64,000 bases of DNA, taken from assembly GCF_014898055.3 (NCBI RefSeq), contig NW_023605083.1, positions 96,869,483-96,933,482 on the forward strand, given 5' to 3'. Numbering within the stretch: position 1 is the first letter of the stretch; each line of letters starts with the position of its first letter. The notes beneath the pieces are model-generated. The model did not search any database. It saw only the letters and a list, made by a program, of their open reading frames with translations, and was not told the origin of the DNA. This DNA comes from Talpa occidentalis. Its lineage: Eukaryota > Chordata > Mammalia > Eulipotyphla > Talpidae. The position numbers were made by a program, and so were the translations under genes. Below are positions 36,906 through 49,879 of the stretch, in pieces.

Positions 36906-38716
36906 TTGCTGGGAGTTTTTTTTTTTTTTTTTTTTTTTAATTCCGTATAAGGATGCATCTTTCATTGCTTTCTATTTATTATTTCAAATATGTTTAGCTT
37001 GAAAGCACTTTACCATTTCATCTTTATTTTAAAATGTACCCAAATGTTTACTTCTCCATCAATATCCATTTAAACTTAAGCCATTTGGGTCTCACTAATT
37101 TAAATTCCTTTAGTCAAACCCTTGAATAAAAAGGTTCAGTATAAACTCTTGAATTACTGCATTCAAACACACTTTTTAAAGTTTCTGATTTCTATAATCC
37201 TCCTCTTAGTTTTGAGGATGTGCAATATATATTTTTAAATAAATCCGGCCTATAGCAACATCCTGTTGCTACAACTAATTAACAACTGAAAACTAAAATT
37301 CTCTTTCTCTTTGCAACTTTCAAACCTTATTTAGATGTGTTTAAATTTTAACATGGTGTTCTATACTTGTATGTAGACATATTTTTAAGCCATCTCATTG
37401 AACGGTGTGTTTCATGGTGTTTCAATTCTGTTTTATTATTTTGATGAAAATCGTCTTTGTTTAGCTCAGTGATAAGAGGTTGCTCAGGAGGAGGGGGTGT
37501 GTGCGAAGGGGAGCAGGCAGTTGGGTATAATGTGATGGGGAGAACTGATGTGTTCCTTGGGTGACTTGGTGATTTCTTTAACCCTCTCAAGCTCTGAAAG
37601 TATTAAAATCTCTATATTTTTTGTGCTATGTAATATTTTATTAGTGTTTAAAATTATGAGGAAATATTTCAGTGTTAGTCAGTGTGAGCATTATTGAAAT
37701 ATACTAAATCATATTGATTTTGTCTCTGCATTGTTTATAGCTTTAGAAAAAATACGTTAGTAATTACAATTCATGTTTTTTTGAATAATAATAGAATCAT
37801 AGATTTGGTGGAAAGGACTGAAAGTCCTAGGTTTCATATTTAAATCTTTGAAATACAATCTTGAAAGAAAATTGTTTAGTTTGACCAAGACTGTGGTATA
37901 GCTTTTGAATTAGGTTTCTCTTTTAAAGAAGGGTAAATTATAGAGCGATGTGTAAATTTAAGCTATTTGCTTTCTTTTATGAAAACAACTTCTCTACTGT
38001 AGGTGTATGGTGGTTTTTTTTTTTTTTTTTTTTTTGGTAATTCAGTGCTTTGAATAGATTATTTTCTGAAGAATGTTTTTCCTGTATCTACTTTCCTGGT
38101 ATTACTGCCAAGTAAAGTTTAGCACTGAGATGTTCTGATGGGGTCAGCCTCAGCTCCACCATAATAAGCATATTTCTGCTCTTTATTATTCTTACCTCAG
38201 TTTTCTCACATAATTATGTATTGCAGGTGAGGAAGGAGAGCTAAGATACATTCTGATGTAAAGTCCCAAGGTTTATAAGTAAAAATAAGCTATAGTCAGT
38301 TTAAATTTTCTCTACATAGAGGAAGTTTTAAGGTTGCTTACAAAAATTCAAAGGCAGGGTATGCATTCTACTTATTATATTCATGTAGATCAAAACTAAG
38401 AAATAATATTGCTTTTGTAAGTTGTATTAAAAAAAATTATATGTATGTGAGAATGTGTTGCATTGTGAATATACACATTTTACCCTGTTTAAATTAAAAT
38501 CTTAATATTGTTTCTCTGTTCTATATTTTAAAATAAAAGTACTATTTTTTTTTACACACTTAGATGTTCTTCTATTAATTACATGCTGCTGAGAAGTTAT
38601 TTTGCCCTCGAGTACCAAAACAGTCTGGTAACACGGCCACATCAAAGTTAACACCACCTTCAGAAGTGTTTTTAATTTTTTCAGAGTTGCGTTTTTAATA
38701 GTAATTTGAATCTTTA

Positions 38717-38719
<3 letters not shown>

Positions 38720-38770
<51 letters not shown>

Positions 38771-38799
38771 AGTGTGAGAGAGTGTGTGTGTGTGTGTGG
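38720..38799 (+). repeat. (TG)n microsatellite with GAGA interruptions
   Basis: About 48 bp of TG repeat, a GTGAGAGTGTGAGAGAGTG interruption, then more TG. Likely length-polymorphic. Confidence 0.98.
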
Positions 38800-40690
38800 T
38801 TTTTAAATTACAGCATGGACCCCTTGAAGGGCTAGCCAGTACTACAAATTTGTTGCAGATGCTGTATATAAATCTGATTTATCTTTTTTTTTTAGCATAG
38901 ACATTTTATATTGAATGTTACTCTTTTTTGGTACCTTTAATAGTTTAATAAACAAGTTTCACTGAACTGAATTCCTAGTAAGAAAAGATGAAATGCCAAC
39001 TGCCTTATGCTTAAGTAAATTTTAAAACATGAAAGGATTATAGAATTTGGTTTTGTTTTTATCTGTATTTTAATGCCACAATTTTAAACATTTGCATTTT
39101 AGCTGTAATTTTTATTTTTTGAGTTTGTCATGTGCTTACATGATAAAATGTTAGTTCTGAATGTGAGAAGAAAGTGACAAAATTTTTCCATGTAGTCATT
39201 AGTAAAACATATCAAATATCAGATACATTTTTTTTTTCAGTTATTACTTGATTATACTACCTGTTATCTTTTTACTCTATTTTATGTTTCTGGACATAAG
39301 TAACTATTCTCAAATACTCATTTGATTATAATAAACCATCAAAATTAATAACTTATCTTGCAGATTATCCAGAATTCTAATAGGATGTGCATGTAGTAGG
39401 GACTCTAATATTTTTGCATGTGTGGATTCTTGTAAAAATGCTTTCACCTCAAATATTTAGATAATTAAATAAAAAAGGGTATTGCAGAAGGGGGAGCAGG
39501 GTGCTTTGAGAGGGGGATGTTAAATACGTTATGGATGGATTTATGATTGTACAGCTGGACTGAGTTATAGCAGGAGTACGAAACTTAAACAAACGCGTTT
39601 AACTTTAAGAAGAACATATCTCAAGATATATTTCTGAACTCTGTATTTCTACATATATTTTTATGCCTATTTTGCATTAGTAAAAATAAATCTTTTTCTT
39701 TAGATTTAAGTTACTTCTAGCTACATTATGTTTTAATTTTAGTCTGCAGAAATGAAACTTCTCTTTGATGAGAAAACACTTTATATTACTAAATCGGTGT
39801 ATAAATACAGTAACTTTTCCTCAACTGATGAGCCCCTTGCTACTAGGAACTATTTACTTAAGTGCTCATTTCTCCTACCTGAGTTCCATTGTTTGATTTC
39901 TAGTTACATACATACTGTCCAAATCAACCTACAGCTTCCTGTGGTATTTACATGATTTGTAATCTTTACCAGGATCTTATTCTTCATGCTTATGTAGTGG
40001 AGCTATTTTTATTTTGGCCAGTACAGGTAAACCAGCTCTTTCAACCTTCCATGTTTTTGTTTGCTTTTATAATTTGTTTCTTTAAGCCCCATTGAGGAAA
40101 CTCCCAATAATCACCTCAATCATTTTCTTTATTGCCCTGTAAGCTTTGTAAGCCATGTGTCCCTTTAGTGAAGGATGTGAAGACACAGGCTCTGCTCTTT
40201 ACCAGGGAAGGCTGCCTGTGGAGAGCTTTCACAGAGCTAAGAAAAAGGATGGGAAGAGTCTTCAAGTGAAATATAGCCACATACAGTTAGTGGTTTTATT
40301 TACTGAAGAATCAAGATTTTCAACCTGTATGTCAGCTTGCCTAAGAAACATTATAATCACTTTAAGAAATCCACTTAAATCAGCTAGTGACACTCCTTAA
40401 TCCCAGATGTGTGTACCTGTTAGCCTTAGCATCTTCTCTGGTCTCCTCTTCTCCTGGGAGAACATACTGGGCATGCTGAAGTCAGCCACTGCCAGCTTGG
40501 AGTTTCAAGAACAGTCAAGGAAGGAAAATCTTTTGAATATAAATGGGGAGTGTTTAGTCCCTAAATAAATTGCACTGAAGAAATAAGTACCCTGTGGATG
40601 AGTGTATTCTACTTGCCTCAGAATAATACCTTTTTGGGAAAACAATTTTTTTTTTGTTATTAAGCAATTTTCTCACTTTAAGATAAATTG

Positions 40691-41582
40691 TTTTAAAGAT
40701 TTATTTTTATTTAATTATGCATATAAGAACTGGTGTGGGGGCCAGAGGTGCAGGGGGTGAGAGGATTCACCGGAGAGAATGGGGAGCCGAACAGGCAGGT
40801 CTACTGAAATACACTGCTGTTGGTGGGAATGCAAACTGGTCCAACCACTATGGAGAGCTGTGTGGAGATTTCTGGACCTACTAAACATAGAGCTTCCATA
40901 TGATCCAGCAATTCTACTCCTCGGTATTTACCCAAAAGACACAGAAACATCAATTCCAAAGAGCACCTGCATCCCTATGTTTATAGCAGCACTATTTACA
41001 ATAGCTAAGCTTTGGAAACAACCCAAAAGCCCAAAAATAGATGACTGGATCAAGAAGATGTGGTACATATACACCATGGAATATTACTCAGCATTCAAAA
41101 AAGATAAACACATGCAATTTGCAGCAACATGGATGGAGCTGGACGGGATCATGCTCAGCAAAATAAGCCAGAAAGAAAAAGAAAAATACCTGATGGTCTC
41201 ACTCATAGCAGGAATCTAGAGAACTTAACTAAGGGACCAGGAAAAAGAATAACTATAAGAAAGAAAATAAAAATCAACAAACAACTATGAACCAGAGACA
41301 CTCTATGGGGGGTGGGGGGCAGGGAAAGGAGGGCTTGGGGTCAAAATAAAGGGGTTGTAATTGTATGGGGAATATAAAAATAAAATTTAAATTAAAAAAA
41401 AGATAAATTAATTAAAAAAAAATAAATACACTGCTGAGGGGAGCAGCTAGCAAGACAGGAGAGGTCTGCTGTGCCATGTGAGTTAGCTCCCTGGCCAGTA
41501 TAGAACTTATCAAACTCATCGCAGTGGCTGGCAATAGCTTGATAGTACTGAGATTTTAACCCCTGCGCCACCAGTCAGTCCC
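40691..41582 (-). repeat. tRNA-derived SINE, long type 2, split by L1
   Basis: Two halves, 40691-40819 and 41424-41582, belong to one minus-strand type 2 SINE. Outer flanks TAAGATAAATTG and TAAGATAAAATTG form its TSD with one indel. An L1 fragment occupies 40820-41423. Confidence 0.88.
40820..41423 (+). repeat. L1 LINE 3' fragment (young), inside a SINE
   Basis: A 5'-truncated L1 of about 604 bp with a perfect 13-bp TSD, AAATACACTGCTG, at 40807-40819 and 41424-41436. It encodes the ORF2 C-terminus, open to the TAG at 41217-41219 (motifs [42 protein letters not shown]), then a 3' UTR with a G-rich tract at about 41306-41340 and an A-rich tail. The intact frame and clean TSD point to a recent insertion. 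It lacks endonuclease and reverse transcriptase, so it is inert. Confidence 0.95.
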
Positions 41583-43912
41583 TAAGATAAAATTGGAGTA
41601 ATGTCCATCAACGATTCAAAAATTTGAAGTCAAATCACTGTCTCTGAAATGAAACTTTACAATAGCAATTAAAAATTCCCAGGATCTTTTTGATTGACTT
41701 ATTTGTAATAAATAGGAATCCATATAATACTATACCGGTAAAGATTACAGATTTGGGAATGCAGCACATTTAAAGTCAAATTCTAGCTCTGCTCACTGTG
41801 TTATATAATTACGTGACTCACTGAATTTTATCTTTTTCATATAGAAACTGGGCCCTGTAACATCTACCCCATAGCATTTTTTCCCTAAGGATTAAGTTAG
41901 TTCTATTAACTTTACAATGTTCTCTCTTTGTGTCTTTAGCATTACCTTTGTTTTCTTGATTGTCCCCTTTGTGATCACTGTTTTATTTGTTGTGTGCCAC
42001 TTTCCTCATTGTTATTTTCATCTTTATGGTTTTCTCTTTTGCACTTGCTCTTTTTTTCCCTTTTTCATCTTCCTGTGCCCTACCTTTCCCCCCTGCTTTG
42101 TACCTCTTATCACCCACTAAACAGCTCTATCATCCCTTAAAACATAACATCTTTCAGAAACCTTCTCGAACATGGGCCTCTTCAAACACTGCTTGAAAAC
42201 CACTGATTTAACTTATTTGAAAAACCCTCACACAGTAGCAGCTCTATGTTATGTGCCCTTATAGTAACTTCCAAGGATCAGGAACCCAGTTCCCTACTGA
42301 GTTTCCATCAACTTGTAATATGTTTAATAAAATTCTTTCTAAATGGATAATTAAATATTCATTGTCCTGTGAAGTTTGGTTATATTCAAGTAATTTAAAT
42401 GAATGGCCAACTGGTCTTTGATTTGTACATATCTTAACAGGACAGTTTATTAAAGGGAAAGTCAAAGGACTTTTCAAAGTAGTTGCTATAATTTAGAGAA
42501 TAACCACAAAGCAGATGAAGAAAAACCAAAGAGATTATTTAAATACATTTTGATGTGTCCATTGACTAGTCTGCAGTTATTACACATACAGGTTTTAGCG
42601 CAAATGATGTTCACTATATATTACATGAAAAAGCATATGACAAAGTACTGTATGTGAAGATAAAAATACTAGCTTTATATATGAGTATCAGTACTATGAC
42701 TTATCTTTTTTCTTTTATTTTCTATATTTAGAATCAAAACAAAGAGTAAAATCTTTTTAAAGCCCTAACAAAACTATTTTTTGCTCTTTTATACATACGC
42801 ATACAGATTGATTTGCCTCTGAATATGCCCTTAAAAGTTAAATTATCATTAAAGTCCTAATTGTAGTTTCTAATCTTCAGGAATTTATTTCTGGAATTTT
42901 CTCAGTGCATTAAAATTTTTAATATTTCCTTCATAAATCAAATATACCATCTCCTGGCTTAATCCAATAAGTGAAAGTTTAAGGGTGCAAGCTTTAAGCA
43001 TAGGTTTTCTTTTTCAGTTTTTTCAGATCACTTGTACCTAAGCTTTTAGGTATGAGAAAAGGTTCAATAAAATATTTATGTAATTCCACTGGTAGTTGTT
43101 GGAACAAATATAGCAATACTACTAAGTTAAACTTTAACTAAGTAAGAAAACTCCATTTTGTAATAACTGTACAAATGTTAGAATAGCACCATAGGGATAT
43201 TTAAAATATAATGTACAAGAAAGATAGTACAGAAGTTAAAGGCTAAATATGAAATTGGAAAAATGATATCTCAAGACCCATTCTAATATCCCTTCAGTTT
43301 GGTAAAATAGTGCGATGTAAACTCAGGGATGAAAATCTGGGTTTAAAACTGACAGTCAGCAATTACTGGTTGCTGGCATGTGGGTTGGTAAGTTGCATCC
43401 CATGGGCTGCACACACTTGTCCTTCAGATCCTCCTGGACTTCAGCAGCAGTGGTGACAGTAAGAGGGGGAGCCAGTATCCCTTGGAATTGGTCCCATGCC
43501 CATGGTATATTGGTTGTTAAAAATTTTTAATTGCTCCCATAGTATCACTCCCATGTTGTGGTTTAAAACATTACATCATTTTTTTTTTTAAAGCAAAATG
43601 GACTTAAGTTTTATGGAATTAAATCTTAGCCCAAGAGAAAATCTAGAAGCAACCAAACAGGATATGATACATAGAAGTAAAAAGTGGCACAAACCTACCC
43701 TTTTCATTTTACCTCAGGTTATATAAAACTATGTCCATGAAAAATACTTTCAAATGAAATAATACAGGTTAAAACATTAGGTAAGCTGTGAAATGCTATT
43801 TAAAGGTAATTTATTAATAAGTGTGAGGCTGAGAGGTTTAAAATGTTCCTTGAGAACAGGTTGATTGCAACTAAAAAAACTGTTGAATGATGATTGCAGG
43901 GTGGTAATAAAT
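41583..43912. other. Intron stretch, no recognised element
   Basis: AT-rich intron with a pyrimidine-rich run at 41920-42120 that generates short hydrophobic open frames. No repeat family or exon was recognised. Confidence 0.5.
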
Positions 43913-44060
43913 AAAAATAGCAGTCTTTCATTGAGTACTTAGTGTATGCCAGACACAGATACTTTGCCTATGCAGTGCTTTAAATCCTTATAACAACTTT
44001 AAAAGGCAGGTAGGATTATCCTGTTTTGGAATCTATGAAACAATTAGAGAAAACCAAAAC
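43913..44060 (-). repeat. MIR fragment
   Basis: AGTGTATGCCAGACACAGAT, TTTAAATCCTTATAACAACT and AAAGGCAGGTAGGATTATCC match the reverse MIR consensus. Confidence 0.65.
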
Positions 44061-47000
44061 ACCCCTGCCTTAGCTTGCATTTCCTCTCTATTCTCAGGCT
44101 AAATTGTTGTACACAAAGGAGCTTCTGCCTCTGATTTTCCTTCTCTCCTGGGACTAGGGAGATATTAAAACTATCTCATTGTCTACTGGAACTCCTTAGC
44201 AAAAATCAAGGAAGTAGGAAAGGGAAGATTCCAATTCTCAGCTTGCTTTCTCTGAGGAAGGTAAGTCTCCTATGAGGTGATTTGTTCTGGCCCCAGCTTT
44301 GCATGGTGAAATAGTTCTGGGTAACAGAATGTGACCGGATGATCCTATTATACCATAAAATTCACTGCATGGAGCAAATAAAACAGACAGCAATTCCATT
44401 TTGAGCAATTCTAATGGTGATAGTTTAGGAAGGAATATTCAAAAATATTATAGAAGAGATTTTTCCCTTTGAAATATATAAATTATTATACTACACCCTA
44501 CATTGTTACCCCATGATACCAGCAATTATATAGTTGGAATATTATGAGCCTGACAAACTCAGTGTAATAAAGAATATCGATATGTATATTGCTATGTTCC
44601 TTATGCATGGAAAATAATTTTGTAGATTCAGAAACCAAAGTCATTAGCTTTTTGACAAAGTTCTTATCATTTAGAGAATCTCCTGACTGAAAAAACTAGA
44701 GAATTTTAAAATGATGAACAAATAGATTATTTATGGAATGATCTCCTACTATGTTACCTTAACGATATGTGCACTTTCATTACTTACATTTATGTGAAAA
44801 ATACTTACGGTTGGCTTTGTTTGGGTTTCATTTTCCACACTGTTCCTACATCCTACATTACAATTTAATCATGAGCAAAATGCCACATCATTCTTCATCC
44901 AAACATCATGAAATCATTGCAGATGAGGTGAGGAGATAAAGTAATTGGATTAGAAATGGATGGTTTAAGTTTACACCATTTTATTATATCAGGAATTTTT
45001 GATATTTGAGACGTAGATTTCCCACAGCTGTGCGATCACTTGTGCTTAAGATACGTATCTGAAACCAGGTTCTGTAATTTTGTTCTTTTAAATTCTGAAG
45101 GAGGATAAGTGTAGATGGTCAAATCTATTACCTAAAAAAAAGTTCCATCTGAAGTAAAACAACTGATATATCAATCAGTGCAACCTAGAGGTATGATCCT
45201 TGTATTTCTGATATCCCTTCCCTTGAGTCTCTACTTTCTATTACTATGGGCTTATAAGCAATTTAATGAATGGCAGAGACAATATGACAATATAACTGTT
45301 TGTAATTTTAAACTTTCTCATCTTAGAAAATAAAATTTCATCTATTTTTTCAGTCTTCGAAGTATGTTGACCTATTATAGTTTTTTATCAAATGTTAATT
45401 ATTTGTAAGCCACATATATAATCTAGCCTCTAACTTATTCAATTATTTGAGGAGGAGAAAAAGAAATCGGTTGCATTCACAAGCATCTATATCAAAGAAT
45501 TCTTCGGGTTTTTTTTTTTACCTTCTCTATGTTTATGTTGATTCTAAATCAGAGCATAAAAAATATTTAGGCAGTATTAGAGGAAAATTATGCATTGTTA
45601 CTATAGAAATTTATAATAATGTTAAAAGAATGGTGTTATTAGAACTAACCATTTTTATTTTGCCTGGTTTAATTTAAATCCTACATGAAACAATGCAACA
45701 CAGTTGATTTGAAGACTGTTGAAATTTTAAGTAAAAATTTGTAATGTTGTTACTCTTATATTTTATTTGTGGATATAATGGGTAGTGTTTATAGAGTGGG
45801 AATTTATTTTAAAATAAGCCATTTAGTGAACAATTTTTTAAATTAGAAATGATATTGTAGAACTTTGAAACTATATATTTTAGTAATTAATTACTTTGTT
45901 TTCAGTTAGATTTGCTGGCAGTTTACCTTTGCACTTTCCACAAAAGCAAATAATCCAAATGTAGTAACTGTAGGTTTTAGAATATACTTTTTAGTAATTG
46001 ATAATATTTTAGAAATTCATATTTGCATCTAAACAAGGCAATTGTTAATAAAGTACTTTTGGGAATCACACATAAAGGAAATTATGTGGTACCCCCTGTT
46101 ATCCATTAATCTGTATTATTGTAGCTATAGTCATAGTACATGAATTTGTACTAACTGAATTTGTGAAAGCCTCAAAATAGGAAAATTTCTGAAGAAATCC
46201 AATGTTGTTATGTTTCAAGTTATATTAGAATAAGTCCTTGAAGTGTTTCTTTTTAAGAGTAATCTTTGGATGTGGGTAGGTTATCTATTTTTCTATGCCC
46301 CATAGTAGCTAATTGAATTAACAAGCATCATTCATATTTACACTCAGTGTGTGATATAAAGTATTTGATAAACTGTACTTGAAGATACTTAAACAGTTGG
46401 TCATCAAGCATTTTAAATGCCTGCCGTCACTGCCATCACTAAAAACTATGAAGTGGCATTATGTAGAATGAAAAAAGTTTCCTCACTGGAAACTCCTCAT
46501 TTCCGGTATGAGTGATGAAAAATTGACTATTTGTAAAGTTTAAATTCATCAAACTTTTATCACATTTGAAATTAAATGTCTTTTAAAAAATTGTTAGATT
46601 TTTCATTAGTTCTATTGTTGTCTTAATGACATTTTAGTCTGCATTGACTTACTTTATAGGGCTTAAGTACGATTATGTGTTACCATGTATGTCTTTGTTT
46701 AACAGCATAGATGGTAAATGACTTGAATTTTGCAGAGGAAATAATTTTTCACTTATTTATAATTAAAAGTCTTGATTGTAGATTCCATATTGTCTTCAAA
46801 TTCAATAAGTGTTAGTGCCTGAAAGAGAAAACAAGGACCCTTCATAAACCATTACATGTAGATCTTTAAAGATTTGTGTTTCATTGTCTCTGACTCTCAT
46901 GACCTTTAGGGATATTATTAATGATATGCTTACATGCTTGCTAATGTATTCTTAATGTGAGGAGATAAAAATACAAAGTTATATTCTCTATTTGCTTTAG

Positions 47001-47974
47001 TAAACAACTTATATATTAGAAAATATTTTCTGGGAAAGATTAACTTGATTTTAGAACTACCTTAATGGCTGTTCATGTTAGAAAATAGAAAGCATTCACT
47101 TTTGTCAGATATTGTTTCAGAGCGCACAGAATAACTCTGTAAGATGCCTAATTTTGCTTTGTATGTGGGACACAGATGTTTTCACTTCCAAAAAGGGATA
47201 ACTGGAACGTAAAAAGGAGATTAAACCTGTTCCCAAATAATATGTGTGATGGTGGTACACTATTCAAGAGGATTTTGAAATCAGCTAGCTTAATAAGCTT
47301 TAAAAAACAGCAATGCCATTTAACTTTTAAAGGGCAGAAAATATGCCTTGCAAAGTAGTAGATCTTTTGATTAGACGTTGGTAAATGAAATGTTTTTGGT
47401 GATTTTTTAGAAATTTAACTCTTTGAGATGTTCAGAGATTCCTATGTAGTTGTAGGAAGTAATAGAGGTCCCAGTTTTCCCTACTGCTAGAGTCTGACTC
47501 TGTGCTCTGGAAATGCAATTTGTGCCAGTGCACATGTCCAAAGCACAGCACTGGTTTGTTATTTTCTTGTTCTGAATAAAGGTCAGTGGTGCATGGCTAT
47601 ACATATAAAAGTTATCTCTAAAGTTAATAAATATGACTGAGATGTCTCATCACTGTGAGGACACAAAGTTTCATAATAAAAAACCGTGTACTTTTAAATA
47701 GGTGAATCTTAATATTACGTGTTGTTTTTTTTTATGTCTGTGCAGTTTAGCTGATTGGTTCTATTGACAGGTTTTATTTTGATTTTTTAAAATCAGAGTA
47801 GTATACAGACTATGTTAAGTTCAAATCTGAAAAATTTTGGTAATTAGTATAATAATGATAAATATTTGGAATTAATGCAGCTATTTTGTTGGCAACAAAA
47901 ATGCATTATTTATGTAGTAATTATATCATTGATTTTAGATATTAGGTTAGTAGTCTACAAATTTTATTATATAT
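44061..47974. other. Intron stretch, no recognised element
   Basis: Very AT-rich intron. Open frames such as 45447-45677 and 47176-47358 lack domains, splice context or repeat identity and look like chance. Confidence 0.5.
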
Positions 47975-48140
47975 AAAGAGCCGCCTGGAGAGTTTATTGA
48001 AAAATGTAGGCTTCTTGGCTCTACTGCTAGACACTGTACTTTAAAAGGTCAGGGGTGGATTCAGGGATCTTCATGTTTAATTAAGTACTGCAGATGATTC
48101 TGATGCATATAGCCCCCTGGATTGTACTTTGTAAGGCACT
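47975..48140 (+). repeat. MER20-like hAT fossil
   Basis: GCCGCCTGGAGAGTTTATTG, AATGTAGGCTTCTTGGCTC and GCAGATGATTCTGATGCATA, then a CCCCCTGGATTGTAC end, fit the MER20/MER58-type pattern. Confidence 0.5.
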
Positions 48141-49449
48141 TTGTTAAATTTTGAGGGTTTCTAACAATTTATTGTAGAAACACCAGGATGCTTTAATTTC
48201 TCCCTGTATGTGTATAAAAAACATCATTTTCATTTTCTACATTTTTATTCACAATTGGAATTACTGTTTTTCATAGTCTTTTTACTTAACCTACTTACTT
48301 GGGAGTTGAAATCTTTTTCAAACCAATGGCCTGGAATTTGGGAGAAGCAAGGGCATTTGCACAGTAAAGACAATGGCTTCTAATAGAAATTGAGAGCTAC
48401 CTGAAAAGCACTGCCTTCAGTGATTGTATTTGAGCAAATAGATTGGTGGTGGGATTGTTTATTTTTCAGAAAAAAATGAAAGTAATAAGTTAGGCTTAGC
48501 AATGGCAGTAGAGAAGAAGAAAATATTGGTATGGAACAAATCAAAATATGACCATGATTTATTTTGAAAGCTTAGGAGTTAGAGGAATCTCATGAGGGCA
48601 GGCATCCTGTGTCACTGAAAACAGTGAAATAATGCTCAGTAACTTGTTTTGAAAACAGAAATAGGAGAAATTTTAGAAATATTTCCATCAAAAACTGATT
48701 TTAATTTTATAATACAACTATTCAAAGCGAAAAATAGTATCAGTCTAGAAAATTCAGCTATATGCAGAATTTTATTTCTCAGAAATGATACAAAAATGGG
48801 AAATTACTTACTACTTGACTTTTTTAGTAATAGACATCCTTCTAGGAAACCTAGGTATTATATATACATTTTTAGACATATTCTTGCTATCAATAAAAAA
48901 AGAATAATTTCCTTTCATTCATTTGTAATTTGCGTAATTCTTTACCTTTGACTTGACCACAACATACAGATGTTTCAGGGAATTTCTGGCCATAAAGCAC
49001 AGTTGAGACCTTGGTTGTTTAAGTACAGTGTTACTTGTAATTTTTGGGTTTTTTTTTTTTTGGTATGTACATATCAAAATTTACAGTGAATATCTTACCT
49101 CAGAATACACATTTCTACTTGAGTGTTTCTTTAAATTACTTATTTATGAGCCTAGTAGAATAAGAATGCCAGTGTTAGACATTAACTATAGTGAAAAGAG
49201 GCAGAGAACAACATATATAATTGCGGTCTGTTCATACAGATAATTGCATATGCAGAATACTTCATTTTATTTGCTCATAGTTTCCATTTAAAATTGTTTG
49301 CTTTTCAGGTTTACTTAAGTTGTCTGAAGAATATTTTTGTTCTTGTTGTTTTTAAATCTATAAGCAGTCTACCTGAGACTGCATGAAGTGATGAGTAATT
49401 ATATAGGTAAAGACTTTTTTTAGCTTGTTCTTTTTATTTTTTTAATTGT

Positions 49450-49870
49450 TTTACCTCCTTACACTGCTGGTGAGAATGTAAATTGGGACAATCTTTCTGG
49501 AGGCAAATTCCCTTCAACCTAGGGATTCCGTTTCTGGAATATTTTTCTAAGTAGTCAGGATATATGCAAAGATTGTGTGTGTATGTGTGTGTATATATAT
49601 ACATATATATATGTATATATATATATATATATAGGTTAAAATTTAAAAATACAAAAAGTCTCAGTTAAATTTTGTTTTATCCATATAATTGAATACTATA
49701 CAATAGCAGAAGAAACCACATTTCCAAATAACATTTAATGACATAAAGGTTCATGTTAAATGAAAAAATATTAGATTACAATAGTATGTACAGTATATAT
49801 TTCTGAATAGTATACCAGATATTTATGCCTTTTAACCTAGTAACTCTCTCCTTGAATATTAATGTATCCC
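49450..49870 (+). repeat. Old L1 fragment (L1M-type)
   Basis: CTTACACTGCTGGTGAGAAT, ATAATTGAATACTATACAAT and GGTTCATGTTAAATGAAAAA follow a worn L1 3' region. A TG/TA microsatellite with a palindromic core sits inside at 49574-49634. Confidence 0.65.
49574..49634. repeat. Compound (TG)n/(TA)n microsatellite with palindrome
   Basis: GT-rich start followed by an AT run in which TATATACATATA and TATATGTATATA mirror each other, giving a self-complementary arm able to form a cruciform. Confidence 0.9.
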
Positions 49871-49879
49871 AATTTAAAG

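Larger units (their letters stand above)
34061..40690. other. Repeat-poor intron block
   Basis: About 6.6 kb without a recognised interspersed repeat. It holds T23 at 36916-36938, T22 at 38014-38035 and a long TG microsatellite. Segments at 34880-35060 and 36590-36905 look more complex than their surroundings and could be conserved non-coding DNA. No exon was recognised; short open frames at 35614-35874, 39752-39955 and 40155-40400 have no supporting features. Confidence 0.5.

Noticed and set aside
40779..41219. 146-codon open frame starting in a SINE
   Set aside because: A chance fusion of SINE sequence with the ORF2 tail of a truncated L1; not a host gene.
48649..48951. 100-codon open frame
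   Set aside because: AT-rich composition, no recognised domain, no splice or promoter context; probably chance.
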